DNA of 25,681 nt, from positions 1 to 25,681 of the forward strand of contig DTSG01000429.1 in the NCBI GenBank assembly GCA_012965455.1, in the 5' to 3' direction. The DNA comes from Planctomycetaceae bacterium. Lineage in GTDB: Bacteria > Planctomycetota > Planctomycetia > Pirellulales > Pirellulaceae. Numbering within the stretch: position 1 is the first letter of the stretch; every line of letters begins with the position of its first letter. Shown here piece after piece: positions 16,015 through 24,228 of this stretch. Below the pieces are notes generated by a model that was not told the DNA's origin, did not search any database, and worked only from the letters and a program-made list of their open reading frames with translations. The translations under genes were made by a program, and so were the position numbers.

Positions 16015-16020
16015 TATAAT
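16015..16020 (+). promoter_or_regulatory. Consensus -10 box (TATAAT) 7 nt before the DUF1501 start
   Basis: A perfect TATAAT lies at 16015-16020 and the ATG is at 16028. If the box is real, transcription would start at or next to the ATG, giving a leaderless mRNA. No good -35 box is present at 16-18 nt. No Shine-Dalgarno sequence is present, which fits leaderless initiation. Confidence 0.3.
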
Positions 16021-16027
16021 TACAGTA

Positions 16028-17479
16028 ATGTCCCACCCAATACCACAACACGCTCTCGTTAATCGCCGGCATGCTCTGCAGGCCGGAGCCGTCGGATTAC
16101 TGGGGTTGGGCATGAACCATGTATCCGCTTTACAGGCAGCACCTATTCAAAGCCTCTCGGGCGTCACGGGCAACAAGGCCAAAAAGATCATCTATATTTT
16201 TCTCTCCGGTGGTCTGGCTCAACAAGACAGCTTCGATTTAAAACCCGACGCCCCCGACGATATTCGCGGTGACTTCAAACCAATCTCGACCGCAACTCCG
16301 GGTCTGCAAATTTGTGAGCACCTGCCGCTATTGGCTCAGCGCAGCGAAAAATGGGCTGTTCTCCGTTCATTGACTCATACCTCCAACGAACATTCGGCCG
16401 GTCACCATATTATGTTAACGGGCCACAGCAAATTACCTGTCGGCTTCAACGCATCCGCACCGCGGCCAACCGATAATCCAGCAATTGCTGCCGTTGCCAA
16501 CGCCTTAACAATCGGCCGTAACAACTTGCCACCAGTGGCCGTATTGCCTGAGCGGCTAATACATAATTCTGGACGAGTCATTCCAGGACAGTTTGCGGGC
16601 ATGATGGGCGAAGACGCTAATCCTTGGTTTGTCGAAGGAGCGTCATTCCACAAAACGTCGTATGGTGCATTTCCCAAATACGCGTTCGACCACCAGGATC
16701 GGGGCACAGATCTAGCACGAACTTTTCAAGCTCCTAACCTCGAATTACCACATGGACTCGCTGCAGGTCGGTTTGTCGATCGACTCAAGCTGGTCCAATC
16801 TGTCACCGACCAAAAACGCCGACTCGACAAATCTGCTCAAACGGAACTCTTTGACCAATACCGCCAACAAGCGATTTCTCTACTGACCGACAAGACCGTC
16901 CAACATGCGCTGGACGTCACCAAGGCGGACGAGAATATTCAAGAGAGCTACGGAAAGAACTGTTTTGGCTGGTCGCTACTGATGGCGCGACGGCTGGTTG
17001 CTGCGGGCGTCAACATGGTCCAAGTCAACTTAGGCAACGACGAAGCATGGGACACTCACGGAAATGCGTTTCCCCATCTAAGAGACAAGTTATTCCCGCC
17101 GACAGATCAAGCAGTCAGTGCTCTACTGGACGACCTGGATGCTTCTGGGGAACTGGACGAAACACTGATTGTCATGGCTGGTGAATTTGGCCGTACGCCA
17201 AAAATCACGTTACTGCCGAGTCATTATAAGCTGCCCGGGCGTGATCATCATGGGGCGCTGCAAAGTGTTTGGTTTGCCGGCGGGGGCGTACGGGGCGGTC
17301 AAGCGCTTGGCAAGTCCGACAAACACGGTGGCTTTCCCACTGACCTACCCAAAACACCCGAGCATCTTGCGGCAACTATTTACGATGCCCTCGGTTTACC
17401 CGCCACAGCCGCTTGGGTGGACGGTCAAGATCGCCCGCATTTGATTTACCATGGCGAGCCAATCAGCGAATTATTCTAA
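16028..17479 (+). CDS. DUF1501 family protein, Tat-exported
   Basis: A 483-aa member of the DUF1501 family, which is greatly expanded in planctomycetes and belongs to the alkaline phosphatase/sulfatase-like superfamily. The N-terminus has a twin-arginine signal (NRRHALQAGAVGLLGLG, about 12-28), so it should be exported folded. Family motifs are present: IYIFLSGGLAQQDSFDLKP near the start of the mature protein, LRSLTHTSNEHSAGHHIMLTGH, VMAGEFGRTPK, and GRDHHGALQSVWFAGGG near the C-terminus. Conserved Asp and His residues in these motifs probably bind metal, but no substrate is established. In planctomycetes this family is often paired with DUF1549/DUF1553 cytochrome-like proteins; none is nearby. 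It ends 16 nt from the convergent PhoX-like gene, with no visible terminator. Confidence 0.9.
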   Translation: MSHPIPQHALVNRRHALQAGAVGLLGLGMNHVSALQAAPIQSLSGVTGNKAKKIIYIFLSGGLAQQDSFDLKPDAPDDIRGDFKPISTATPGLQICEHLPLLAQRSEKWAVLRSLTHTSNEHSAGHHIMLTGHSKLPVGFNASAPRPTDNPAIAAVANALTIGRNNLPPVAVLPERLIHNSGRVIPGQFAGMMGEDANPWFVEGASFHKTSYGAFPKYAFDHQDRGTDLARTFQAPNLELPHGLAAGRFVDRLKLVQSVTDQKRRLDKSAQTELFDQYRQQAISLLTDKTVQHALDVTKADENIQESYGKNCFGWSLLMARRLVAAGVNMVQVNLGNDEAWDTHGNAFPHLRDKLFPPTDQAVSALLDDLDASGELDETLIVMAGEFGRTPKITLLPSHYKLPGRDHHGALQSVWFAGGGVRGGQALGKSDKHGGFPTDLPKTPEHLAATIYDALGLPATAAWVDGQDRPHLIYHGEPISELF

Positions 17480-17495
17480 GTCAATCGCACCGTCG

Positions 17496-18923
17496 TTACA
17501 AAAATCCTTTACTCCACGGTCCAGTAATCGCGGCAGTAAATCCCGGTGTTTGGATATTAGTGAAAAGCCACTGCCCATCTGGGCTGAAATTCACACCGGC
17601 CCATTCTGAGCCGCGGAAGTCTCCTTTTTTGCCCATCGTGCGCTCGTTGATGATCACATTATTAAAGCCGAGCGGAAAAATATCTCCCTCTGGACTGAGC
17701 ATCTGCAGCCGCGGATAGTATCTTTCAATCCCCGCATCCGTTTCCACTGTCGTCGTACCGCAATCTTCACAGACGAGAATGCCTCCGCGAGGGCTAATCG
17801 CTAAGTTATCTGGCATGTTAAGCACTAATTTATCCGGTGACTCAAACACCAATCGCAAGGTATTCTTGTCGGGAACATATTCCCATATTTGCCCTGCGCT
17901 AACATTTCCGCCGCTAGTTGAATCAAAAAAGATCGAGCCTTGATAATGCCAAATACCTTCGAGCCGAGCAAAGTTAGTCCCGCCTAGTTTGCGACCTTGT
18001 GAATAAACACCGAGAGCGTTCGTGGTGCCTTCAACATGAGGAATTGTCGGATCATCAATCGTGACCCATTCAATGTTTTCAAACACGGCACCTGGTTTGA
18101 CGTTCTTGGATAGATCAAGCTGTCCTGGAACTTTCATCATTTGTAGAGTTCCGCCAGCTACCAGCTTACCTTTGGTTTTAGGTAAAAACCGATATAACCC
18201 AGAGGTTGATCGATCTTCGGTTTCGTAGACAATCGAAGTCGCCGGATCAACAGCAACTGCTTCATGCACAAACCGCCCCATGTCCTGCAGCGGCACAGGT
18301 GATCCGTTTCCATCAGCAGGAACCTCAAATATCCAACCGTGCGACTCCGCATACTTCGGATCTGATTCTTCTTCAGGGCCATTCAGTGTCTCTTCGCAAG
18401 TCAACCAACTTCCCCAGGGAGTTACGCCGCCCGCACAATTTCGCACGGTACCGGAAAGGCTGGCTTGACTCGTCAAAAACTTGCCCACATTACAATCAAA
18501 AGTAAAATTGCTTGTGCCTCCGCCTGCATTAGCATCATAGGTATTCGCAGCTTTAGCGTATGAGGGTTTCAAGCCGTTGATTTCGTGATTACGGCAGAGT
18601 GTAACAATACCCTTATTCTCCGCAATTACCCCCATTCCATCGTGAGCACCTGGCATTTTACGGCCATCACTCATCACCTCACCCGTCCAATTGCCTGTTA
18701 CATATTTGAACCCCTCCGGCAAACTTAACAATTCCAAACCAGTGTTCATATCTTTCGTTGGTTTTAGAGGACCATAGGGACTCTGTTTGCCCGACTTATC
18801 CACGTTGGATGCTTGTAGATAATTAAAATTGCTAAGCGTTTCGGCAACCAAAAATGCCCCAACCGCGCTCGAAGAAAGATTCAGAAAATCGCGGCGGGAA
18901 CTTGTTTGTGGCTTGTTAATCAT
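17496..18923 (-). CDS. PhoX-like alkaline phosphatase (DUF839), Tat-exported
   Basis: A 475-aa secreted protein of the PhoX/DUF839 family, a beta-propeller phosphomonoesterase that uses Ca2+ and Fe. The twin-arginine signal SSRRDFLNLSSSAVGAFLVA lies right after the start. Family motifs include GAHDGMGV, LCRNHEIN, NCAGGVTPWGSWLTCEET, HEAVAVDP, YETEDRSTSGLYRFLP and ILVCEDCG, with the acidic residues expected to coordinate metals. A 16-codon upstream extension is possible. I chose ATG 18923 because the signal then begins correctly and a TATAAT on the minus strand (18974-18979) is well placed. It may help obtain phosphate from organic esters. No Pho-box was recognised. It lies downstream of the Gfo/Idh/MocA gene on the same strand (106-nt gap) but probably has its own promoter. 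Confidence 0.85.
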   Translation of the reverse strand: MINKPQTSSRRDFLNLSSSAVGAFLVAETLSNFNYLQASNVDKSGKQSPYGPLKPTKDMNTGLELLSLPEGFKYVTGNWTGEVMSDGRKMPGAHDGMGVIAENKGIVTLCRNHEINGLKPSYAKAANTYDANAGGGTSNFTFDCNVGKFLTSQASLSGTVRNCAGGVTPWGSWLTCEETLNGPEEESDPKYAESHGWIFEVPADGNGSPVPLQDMGRFVHEAVAVDPATSIVYETEDRSTSGLYRFLPKTKGKLVAGGTLQMMKVPGQLDLSKNVKPGAVFENIEWVTIDDPTIPHVEGTTNALGVYSQGRKLGGTNFARLEGIWHYQGSIFFDSTSGGNVSAGQIWEYVPDKNTLRLVFESPDKLVLNMPDNLAISPRGGILVCEDCGTTTVETDAGIERYYPRLQMLSPEGDIFPLGFNNVIINERTMGKKGDFRGSEWAGVNFSPDGQWLFTNIQTPGFTAAITGPWSKGFL

Positions 18924-18973
18924 CGTATCTATTCTAGGAAGAAGGGGCGTGAGGCGGGTATTAATGAACACTC

Positions 18974-18979
18974 ATTATA
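18974..18979 (-). promoter_or_regulatory. Consensus -10 box for the PhoX-like gene
   Basis: On the minus strand the bases read TATAAT, about 50 nt before ATG 18923. This predicts a leader of roughly 40 nt. No convincing -35 hexamer was found, so an activator-dependent promoter is possible. The position argues against the longer reading that begins at 18971. Confidence 0.4.
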
Positions 18980-19029
18980 ATTCAGCCGCCGGTAATTAAC
19001 ATTACAGGTCCATTGACTATGGCAATACT

Positions 19030-20331
19030 TTAGATTTCCCAGCCTAGACGATAGTCTTTTCTTAGCAAGCTGTTAGCGGCATCATTGTTCGTTATGCTCA
19101 TAGCTTTGGGGTCATAGGTAATCGGAGTTCCAGCTCGATAAGCAACATTACCGAGCAAGACGATTTCGGTAAAGGGTCCTGCATATGCAAAATTAGAACC
19201 GGTAGCGCTGCCAGTTTTACAAGCCGCAATCCATTGAGCATGATGCCCTGGTGACTCCGGTAAATAGGGTGCTGGTGCTTCGACGCCATCACCAATAAAG
19301 ACTGGGGACTGACCGTGTGTACACGCTACTTTGCCTTTCTCTCCAATAAACAGCGAGCCGTTCATAGGTAGATTTTTAGCAATTTCTGGATCCTTGGGTC
19401 GTGCTGTTCCCTCATACCAATAGACGTCGACCGGAGCATATTTACCTCGGCGGCCAAATTCAAATTTTGTGATCATCCATGTTGGTGCACTATCGGCATT
19501 AACATCTGGGCCTTGCGAAGAAACCGTCACTTTGCCACCAAGCTTCAATCCCCAAAAGCTGGGATCCATCAAGTGAATGGCCATATCCCCAATCGCTCCA
19601 CAGCCAAAGTCCCAGAACCCGCGCCACTTAAATGGCATATACGCGGGGTTGTAGGACCGCGACCGAGCAGGACCGAGCCATAAGTCCCAACTAAGGTTAC
19701 CGGGTATTTCATGTTTTCCAGTGGGGGCATCAATGCCTTGTGGCCACCATTTGCCAGGACGGTCTGTAATGATATGTGCCTCACGAACTTGACCCAGAGT
19801 CTGGGATTCTAAGATTTCAACCAACCTTAAATATCCTGGATGTTCATGATTTTGTGTTCCCATCTGAGTGGCAACACCTTGCTTCTTCGCTTCACTGGCA
19901 ACCATCCGCGCTTCTTCAACACTGTGCGTCAATGGTTTTTCACAATAGACATGCAACCCTGCTCGGAGTGCTCGTAACGTCGCGGGAGCGTGATGATGGT
20001 CTGGGGTGGAAATAACGGCAGCATCTATATCGCTGCGTTCAAGGAGCTTTCGATAGTCCGCGTACTCGACTGCTTTTGGATGCTTGTTTTTTGCGCCAGC
20101 TAACCGATCGCTATCAACATCACATACGGCCACAACATTCTGACCACCCATTGCGGAAAGGTTAGCACCACCTCGGCCTGCCACGCCAATGACACCAACG
20201 TCGAGTCTCTCGTTGGCGCCAAAAACCCTACTCGGCACAAACAATGGTACCGAAAAAACCGTGGACGCTTTGACAAAGTTACGGCGATTCAAATGTGTTT
20301 TGCTAGGTTGGTGTACCATCATTCTTTCCAT
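19030..20331 (-). CDS. Gfo/Idh/MocA family oxidoreductase, Tat-exported
   Basis: A 433-aa NAD(P)-dependent oxidoreductase of the Gfo/Idh/MocA family, with the twin-arginine signal (NRRNFVKAS, 15-23) common in planctomycete members. The Rossmann glycine motif is GVIGVAGRGG (46-55). STPDHHHAPATLRALRAGLHVYCEKP contains the family's EKP (131-133; the lysine is the conserved catalytic/NAD-contacting residue). Downstream the GFWDFGCGAIGDMAIHLMD segment holds the conserved Asp and His of the substrate site. Exported family members are thought to act on sugars or glycoside-like compounds in the periplasm, with cofactor bound before export. The actual substrate cannot be read here. ATG codons at 20331, 20322 and 20319 are all possible starts; the longest is given. 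Confidence 0.9.
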   Translation of the reverse strand: MERMMVHQPSKTHLNRRNFVKASTVFSVPLFVPSRVFGANERLDVGVIGVAGRGGANLSAMGGQNVVAVCDVDSDRLAGAKNKHPKAVEYADYRKLLERSDIDAAVISTPDHHHAPATLRALRAGLHVYCEKPLTHSVEEARMVASEAKKQGVATQMGTQNHEHPGYLRLVEILESQTLGQVREAHIITDRPGKWWPQGIDAPTGKHEIPGNLSWDLWLGPARSRSYNPAYMPFKWRGFWDFGCGAIGDMAIHLMDPSFWGLKLGGKVTVSSQGPDVNADSAPTWMITKFEFGRRGKYAPVDVYWYEGTARPKDPEIAKNLPMNGSLFIGEKGKVACTHGQSPVFIGDGVEAPAPYLPESPGHHAQWIAACKTGSATGSNFAYAGPFTEIVLLGNVAYRAGTPITYDPKAMSITNNDAANSLLRKDYRLGWEI

Positions 20332-20348
20332 TAGGTAATAAGTTCATC

Positions 20349-20361
20349 GCTAGGTACTAGC
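20349..20361. repeat. Small palindrome GCTAG-GTA-CTAGC upstream of the Gfo/Idh/MocA gene
   Basis: Perfect 5-nt arms with a 3-nt centre lie 17-30 nt before the oxidoreductase start. On the minus strand a TATAGT (20364-20369, one mismatch from consensus -10) comes just before it, so the dyad would cover the transcription start. No good -35 is visible. The rest of the 121-nt gap 20332-20452 shows nothing clear. Confidence 0.25.
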
Positions 20362-20452
20362 TTACTATAAAACACTGCACGATTGCCGTGTGTTCTTAGC
20401 ATTTGATATTCAAGTGGATATTTTACTACCGCTCCATTCGGACTGCCGCCAT

Positions 20453-21112
20453 CTATTTACGGGCAATCCACGTCCAATGGCGATCGCTGCTGGCCTGCAC
20501 CGTTGCGTCGTCAAATCCTAGCAAGCTAACCGACTCGCGTATTTCAGCCAAACTCAACGCCGCTCGCAATGAATCATCAAACATCTGTTGCTGGTGTTCA
20601 TTTTCCTCGCCGGCATATTGTTGTACCAACGTAACAACTTGTTCGTCAGTTGTCGGCCGCATCAGATCCCGGAAAAACAACAATCCACCATTACGAGCAA
20701 CTCGCACAGCTTCGGTAAGCGCCACTAGTGGCTCAGGAATGTGGTGAATAATACTATTGGACATCACCGTATCAAACGACTCGGATTCCATCGACAAATC
20801 TTTCGAGTCAATCTGCTGCAAGAAAATACGCTCCGTAAAGCCTTCAACTTCGATATTGTATCGAGCGAGATCGAGCATATGCGCCGCTAAATCAATCCCC
20901 ATCACTCGGCAATGCGGATCCTGCTGGCACAACACGACAGGTATTTGCGCGGTACCTGTTCCAAGGTCTAAAACTTCCGTACCAATATCACCTGCCTGTA
21001 GCAAATCCGTAACAAAAGCTTGGTTAACGCCACGGTGGTCCATGCAATCATAGTCATGGGCTTCGGACAACGTATCCATGACTTCCGGCTCTAGCACTCG
21101 TTCTAAACTCAT
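20453..21112 (-). CDS. Class I SAM-dependent methyltransferase
   Basis: A 219-aa methyltransferase of the UbiE/Methyltransf_11/25 type. Motif I is EVLDLGTGTAQIP (46-58), followed by the acidic ribose-binding residue in MGIDLAAHML (71-80). Motif II/post-II lies in SFDTVMSNSIIHHIPEPLVAL, and VARNGGLLFFRDLMRP matches the post-motif helix and strand. A 19-codon upstream extension exists, but ATG 21112 is preferred because GGAGAAAGA lies about 8-16 nt before it. The substrate is not identifiable. It lies 87 nt downstream of epmB on the same strand and could be co-transcribed, so an accessory role in EF-P or translation-factor modification is conceivable. That is only inferred from position; a small-molecule substrate is equally likely. 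Confidence 0.85.
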   Translation of the reverse strand: MSLERVLEPEVMDTLSEAHDYDCMDHRGVNQAFVTDLLQAGDIGTEVLDLGTGTAQIPVVLCQQDPHCRVMGIDLAAHMLDLARYNIEVEGFTERIFLQQIDSKDLSMESESFDTVMSNSIIHHIPEPLVALTEAVRVARNGGLLFFRDLMRPTTDEQVVTLVQQYAGEENEHQQQMFDDSLRAALSLAEIRESVSLLGFDDATVQASSDRHWTWIARK

Positions 21113-21199
21113 TAATCTATTCTTTCTCCGTATCTCAGGATTGCATCCAGGCTGTCTTAATGTGAACACCGTTAGTCTATCGCCCTTGTGAATATAGTA

Positions 21200-22255
21200 T
21201 TACGCCAGTATCGTTTTTGCCAACTCTCCCGGACGTTCTTGTACATAGCGAGGAACAGCATATCCCGGCAACCTTATTCGTAGTTGCTTAATCAACTTCT
21301 TGCCCGTTTCAATCGGCACTTCGAAATGTGCTGCACCAGCAACTCGATCCAGCTGATGCAAATAATAAGGCAACACGCTCGCATCAGCCAGTTTGGTAAA
21401 CAACTCTTCTAAAGCTTCAACCGAATCATTCACGCCTTTCAAAAGCACCGTCTGATTGAGTACTGGAATTCCTGCGGTAACAAGACGGTCAAGTGACTGC
21501 AACACTTCTGTTCCGAGTTCATTGCCATGATTGGCGTGAACCACAAACCAAACGGCCAGTCGACTGGAGGCCAAGCGATTCACTAATGCCTCCGTGACGC
21601 GTGCGGGTATCACAATGGGCAACCGAGTATGGATCCTTAAACGTTTGAGGTGTGGAATATTTTCCAGCAGGGTTATTAATTCTGTTAACAAATCATCGGT
21701 CAACACCAATGGGTCTCCGCCACTGAGTAGTACCTCGTGGATGCTTTCATCGCTGCGAACAGCAGCCAATGCTGGTTGCCAACGGCCATCTTCTGCACCT
21801 ATTTCTTGAAACGCCTGATAGGGAAAGTGCCGCCGGAAACAATAACGACAATGCACGGCACAAGCACCAGTCACAACCATCAGTGCGCGTCCCGCATATT
21901 TCTGTAATAGCCCTGGTGCGAGGCCAGCTTGTGATTCCCCCACTGGGTCAACTTTAAACTGAGCGTCCAACACCTCTTCCTGTACCACATTAAGAACCTG
22001 CCGCAATAGCGGATCATCTGGGTTTCCACTTTCCATGCGGCGCGCAAATCCGCGTGGCACGAACAGTGGGAATTGTTTTGCGGCGAGCGCTGAAATCTCC
22101 ATCTCAGCCAGATCGATATTCAAGAACTGGCATATCTCGTCTGCTGAACGGAAAGCTGTTTTTATCTCTTGTTGCCATGTCGGAATTTCAACTTCCGCTT
22201 CCAGATTAGGCTTTTCGCTTCGAAGTAGTTTGGACTGTAATAACGTCGGGGGCAT
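21200..22255 (-). CDS. epmB: EF-P (R)-beta-lysine mutase EpmB (KamA-like radical SAM enzyme)
   Basis: A radical-SAM, PLP-dependent 2,3-aminomutase that converts (S)-alpha-lysine to (R)-beta-lysine for EF-P modification. The iron-sulfur cluster motif CAVHCRYC has Cys132, Cys136 and Cys139 (CxxxCxxC), followed by FRRHFPY exactly as in E. coli EpmB. The SAM-binding LLSGGDPL (176-183) and LRIHTRLPIVIPARVT follow. The C-terminal half carries HANHGNELG, VLNQTVLLKGVND and PYYLHQLDRVAGAAHFEVP, which includes the PLP lysine/metal region. The 351-aa length is close to E. coli EpmB (about 342) and shorter than clostridial lysine 2,3-aminomutase, supporting EpmB over catabolic KamA. It is divergent from efp (93-nt gap). 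Confidence 0.92.
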   Translation of the reverse strand: MPPTLLQSKLLRSEKPNLEAEVEIPTWQQEIKTAFRSADEICQFLNIDLAEMEISALAAKQFPLFVPRGFARRMESGNPDDPLLRQVLNVVQEEVLDAQFKVDPVGESQAGLAPGLLQKYAGRALMVVTGACAVHCRYCFRRHFPYQAFQEIGAEDGRWQPALAAVRSDESIHEVLLSGGDPLVLTDDLLTELITLLENIPHLKRLRIHTRLPIVIPARVTEALVNRLASSRLAVWFVVHANHGNELGTEVLQSLDRLVTAGIPVLNQTVLLKGVNDSVEALEELFTKLADASVLPYYLHQLDRVAGAAHFEVPIETGKKLIKQLRIRLPGYAVPRYVQERPGELAKTILA

Positions 22256-22348
22256 GGTTATAGTATCAATAAGAAAAGTGGTATAAAAGAATCCTTGACG
22301 ACCCTTGATTTTAACAACAATTAACTCGCGCAGAGGAAGTGAACGACC
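22256..22348. promoter_or_regulatory. Divergent epmB/efp control region
   Basis: These 93 nt must hold the promoters of both epmB (minus) and efp (plus). A TTGACG (22295-22300, plus strand) could be a -35 box, but no convincing -10 follows at 16-18 nt. AGAGGAAG (22332-22339) is a strong Shine-Dalgarno 9 nt before the GTG start of efp and fixes that start. Confidence 0.4.
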
Positions 22349-22921
22349 GTGGCAACCTATAAGACTAACGATTTTCGTAAGGGCTTGCGAGTTGAAATTA
22401 ACGGCGAGCCGTACATGATGATCGAAATGAATTTCGTAAAACCTGGCAAAGGGAATGCTTTTTATAAATGCAAGCTGCGAAATTTACTGCGCAATACAAT
22501 CTTGGATCGCACCTATAAAGGTGGCGATTCGCTCGAATCCGCTGATGTTGAGGAAGTTGGTTGTCAATATTTATATAAACAAGGCGATACATTCTTCTTT
22601 ATGAACAACGATGATTATGACCAATATGAATTATCTGCCGAGCAAGTAGGTGATTACTGGAAATACTTAACCGAAGGCATGAAATGCCAAACGGTCCTTT
22701 GGAACGAAAATCCAATTACCTTAACTCCGCCGAATCACGTCGAGTTAAAGGTCGAATATTGTGAACCCGGTGCCAAAGGCGACACAGCAACAAGTGTTAC
22801 CAAGCCTGTCACGGTTGAAACTGGGGCTGAGATTCTCTGTCCAGCATTCATTGAAATGGGAAATATTATCAAAGTCGACACTCGTACCGGCGATTATGTC
22901 GAACGCGTGAACCAAAAATAA
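22349..22921 (+). CDS. efp: Translation elongation factor P
   Basis: A 190-aa EF-P, nearly the same length as E. coli EF-P (188), starting with GTG and a good Shine-Dalgarno. It binds the ribosomal E site and restores peptide bond formation at polyproline stretches. The KOW-like domain I starts MATYKTNDFRKGL. Its tip loop FVKPGKGNAF carries Lys34, the residue that receives beta-lysine in E. coli. Domain II begins around LYKQGDTFFFMNNDDYDQYE. Domain III carries the signature IKVDTRTGDYVERV at the C-terminus, as in E. coli. Lysine at 34, not arginine, fits the EpmA/EpmB route over EarP rhamnosylation. Both enzymes flank the gene: EpmB divergent, EpmA 29 nt downstream. No EpmC (hydroxylase) gene is in the window. 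Confidence 0.97.
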   Translation: MATYKTNDFRKGLRVEINGEPYMMIEMNFVKPGKGNAFYKCKLRNLLRNTILDRTYKGGDSLESADVEEVGCQYLYKQGDTFFFMNNDDYDQYELSAEQVGDYWKYLTEGMKCQTVLWNENPITLTPPNHVELKVEYCEPGAKGDTATSVTKPVTVETGAEILCPAFIEMGNIIKVDTRTGDYVERVNQK

Positions 22922-22950
22922 CTTTTGCGAAAAAGCGCATCGACATCAGC

Positions 22951-24228
22951 ATGGCCTACCTGCTAGCCACAAACGGACTCGATCGCGGACAAGCCCATCA
23001 GCTTGTACTGGGTGACAACGTCATTGGCCGAGATGCTGATTGTACCGTTCACCTTAACTTACCCTCCGTCAGCCGCAAACATGTACGGCTCGTCGCCGAC
23101 GACCCGCATTTCACAATCTCGGACCTCAACAGTGCTAATGGGACGAAGATCAACGGCCACCAGCTCACCAATCCAGTATCACTACAGCCCGGGGATGTGA
23201 TTAAGATTGGCGATCTCGAGTTTTCATTTGTGCTGAAACTACCAGATATTGCTGAGAACGTTTCCGGCAGTAATCGTACAAATTTCCAACCGACCGCGGA
23301 GCTCTCTACACTACAGCGTCGCAGCGAACTTCTGGCTCAAGTCCGAACGTTCTTTTGCGACCATGGATTTGATGAAGTCGAAACACCCATACTTTCAATA
23401 GATACCGTTGTCGACCGCCATTTGTTTCCGATTCCGCTAGTCATCCATGACGAAACATATTGGTTACAAACTTCACCAGAGTTTCACATGAAGCGGTTGC
23501 TAACAGCTGGCATGCATGCCATTTACCAAATCACGCGAGCATTTCGCAACGATGAAAAGGGGCCATATCACAATCTGGAATTCACCATGCTCGAATGGTA
23601 CCGGACATCATGGTCAACCGATGATGCCATCACCTTCTTGGGGTCTCTGGTAAGCACAATTTTGTCCACCGCCGCAGCCCAAACGATTTCCTATCAGCAG
23701 GCATTCATGGCAGCTATAGAAATTGATCCGCTCGAAGATTCTACCGCGAAATTGTTGCGCTGCATTGCGGGTTTAGACTTCCAACCGCCTGAAAACTGGC
23801 GCAGCATGGATCGCGATGGCTGGCTTGATTTGTTGTTTACCGAATATGTACAACCGACGCTAGGTCTAGATGTCCCAACCATTTTGGTCGACTACCCTCT
23901 TTCTCAAGCCGCGTTAGCTCGGCAAAACCCTGACAACCCAAAAGTAGCTGAACGCTTTGAGCTATTTTTCCATGGCTTGGAATTGGCCAACGGTTATCAC
24001 GAACTATTAGACGTTCAGGAATTGCGGCGCCGCAACGAGCGAAGCAACCGGCAGCGGGAACAAGATGGGCAACCTCGATTACCACAAGAAAGCTATTTAG
24101 ATACGGCGATGCAAAGTGGCTTACCGGATTGCTGCGGCGTAGCCCTGGGGTTTGACCGCTTGGTGATGTTAGCAACCGGGGCCACCGACATCTCCGAAGT
24201 AATTGCCTTTCCCTTCGATCGCGCGTGA
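22951..24228 (+). CDS. epmA: EF-P beta-lysine ligase EpmA with an N-terminal FHA domain
   Basis: The C-terminal 310 residues (about 115-425) are EpmA (GenX/PoxA), the class II LysRS-like enzyme that activates (R)-beta-lysine as an adenylate and links it to EF-P Lys34. Matches to E. coli include TSPEFHMKRLL (174-184), motif 2 FRNDEKGPYHNLEFTMLEWY (198-217), ERFELFFHGLELANGYHEL (334-352) and motif 3 GVALGFDRLVML (396-407). Ala398 is the EpmA-type residue where LysRS has glycine. No tRNA anticodon domain is present. Residues 1-95 are an FHA domain: IGRDADCTV (25-33, Arg27), SVSRKH (39-44, Ser41/His44) and DLNSANGTKING (58-69, Asn63), so the phosphothreonine-binding residues are intact. A linker (96-114) joins them; no Met lies between residues 2 and 180 in the frame, so a separate EpmA start at ATG is excluded. 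E. coli EpmA (325 aa) has no such domain. Confidence 0.93.
   Translation: MAYLLATNGLDRGQAHQLVLGDNVIGRDADCTVHLNLPSVSRKHVRLVADDPHFTISDLNSANGTKINGHQLTNPVSLQPGDVIKIGDLEFSFVLKLPDIAENVSGSNRTNFQPTAELSTLQRRSELLAQVRTFFCDHGFDEVETPILSIDTVVDRHLFPIPLVIHDETYWLQTSPEFHMKRLLTAGMHAIYQITRAFRNDEKGPYHNLEFTMLEWYRTSWSTDDAITFLGSLVSTILSTAAAQTISYQQAFMAAIEIDPLEDSTAKLLRCIAGLDFQPPENWRSMDRDGWLDLLFTEYVQPTLGLDVPTILVDYPLSQAALARQNPDNPKVAERFELFFHGLELANGYHELLDVQELRRRNERSNRQREQDGQPRLPQESYLDTAMQSGLPDCCGVALGFDRLVMLATGATDISEVIAFPFDRA

Noticed and set aside
21113..21169. 19-codon extension of the methyltransferase
   Set aside because: A good Shine-Dalgarno (GGAGAAAGA on the minus strand) precedes ATG 21112, and the extension does not look like part of the fold.
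22295..22323. TTGACG as a sigma70 -35 box for efp
   Set aside because: No convincing -10 hexamer at 16-18 nt spacing (only CAATTA), so it is mentioned under the divergent region and not called as a promoter.
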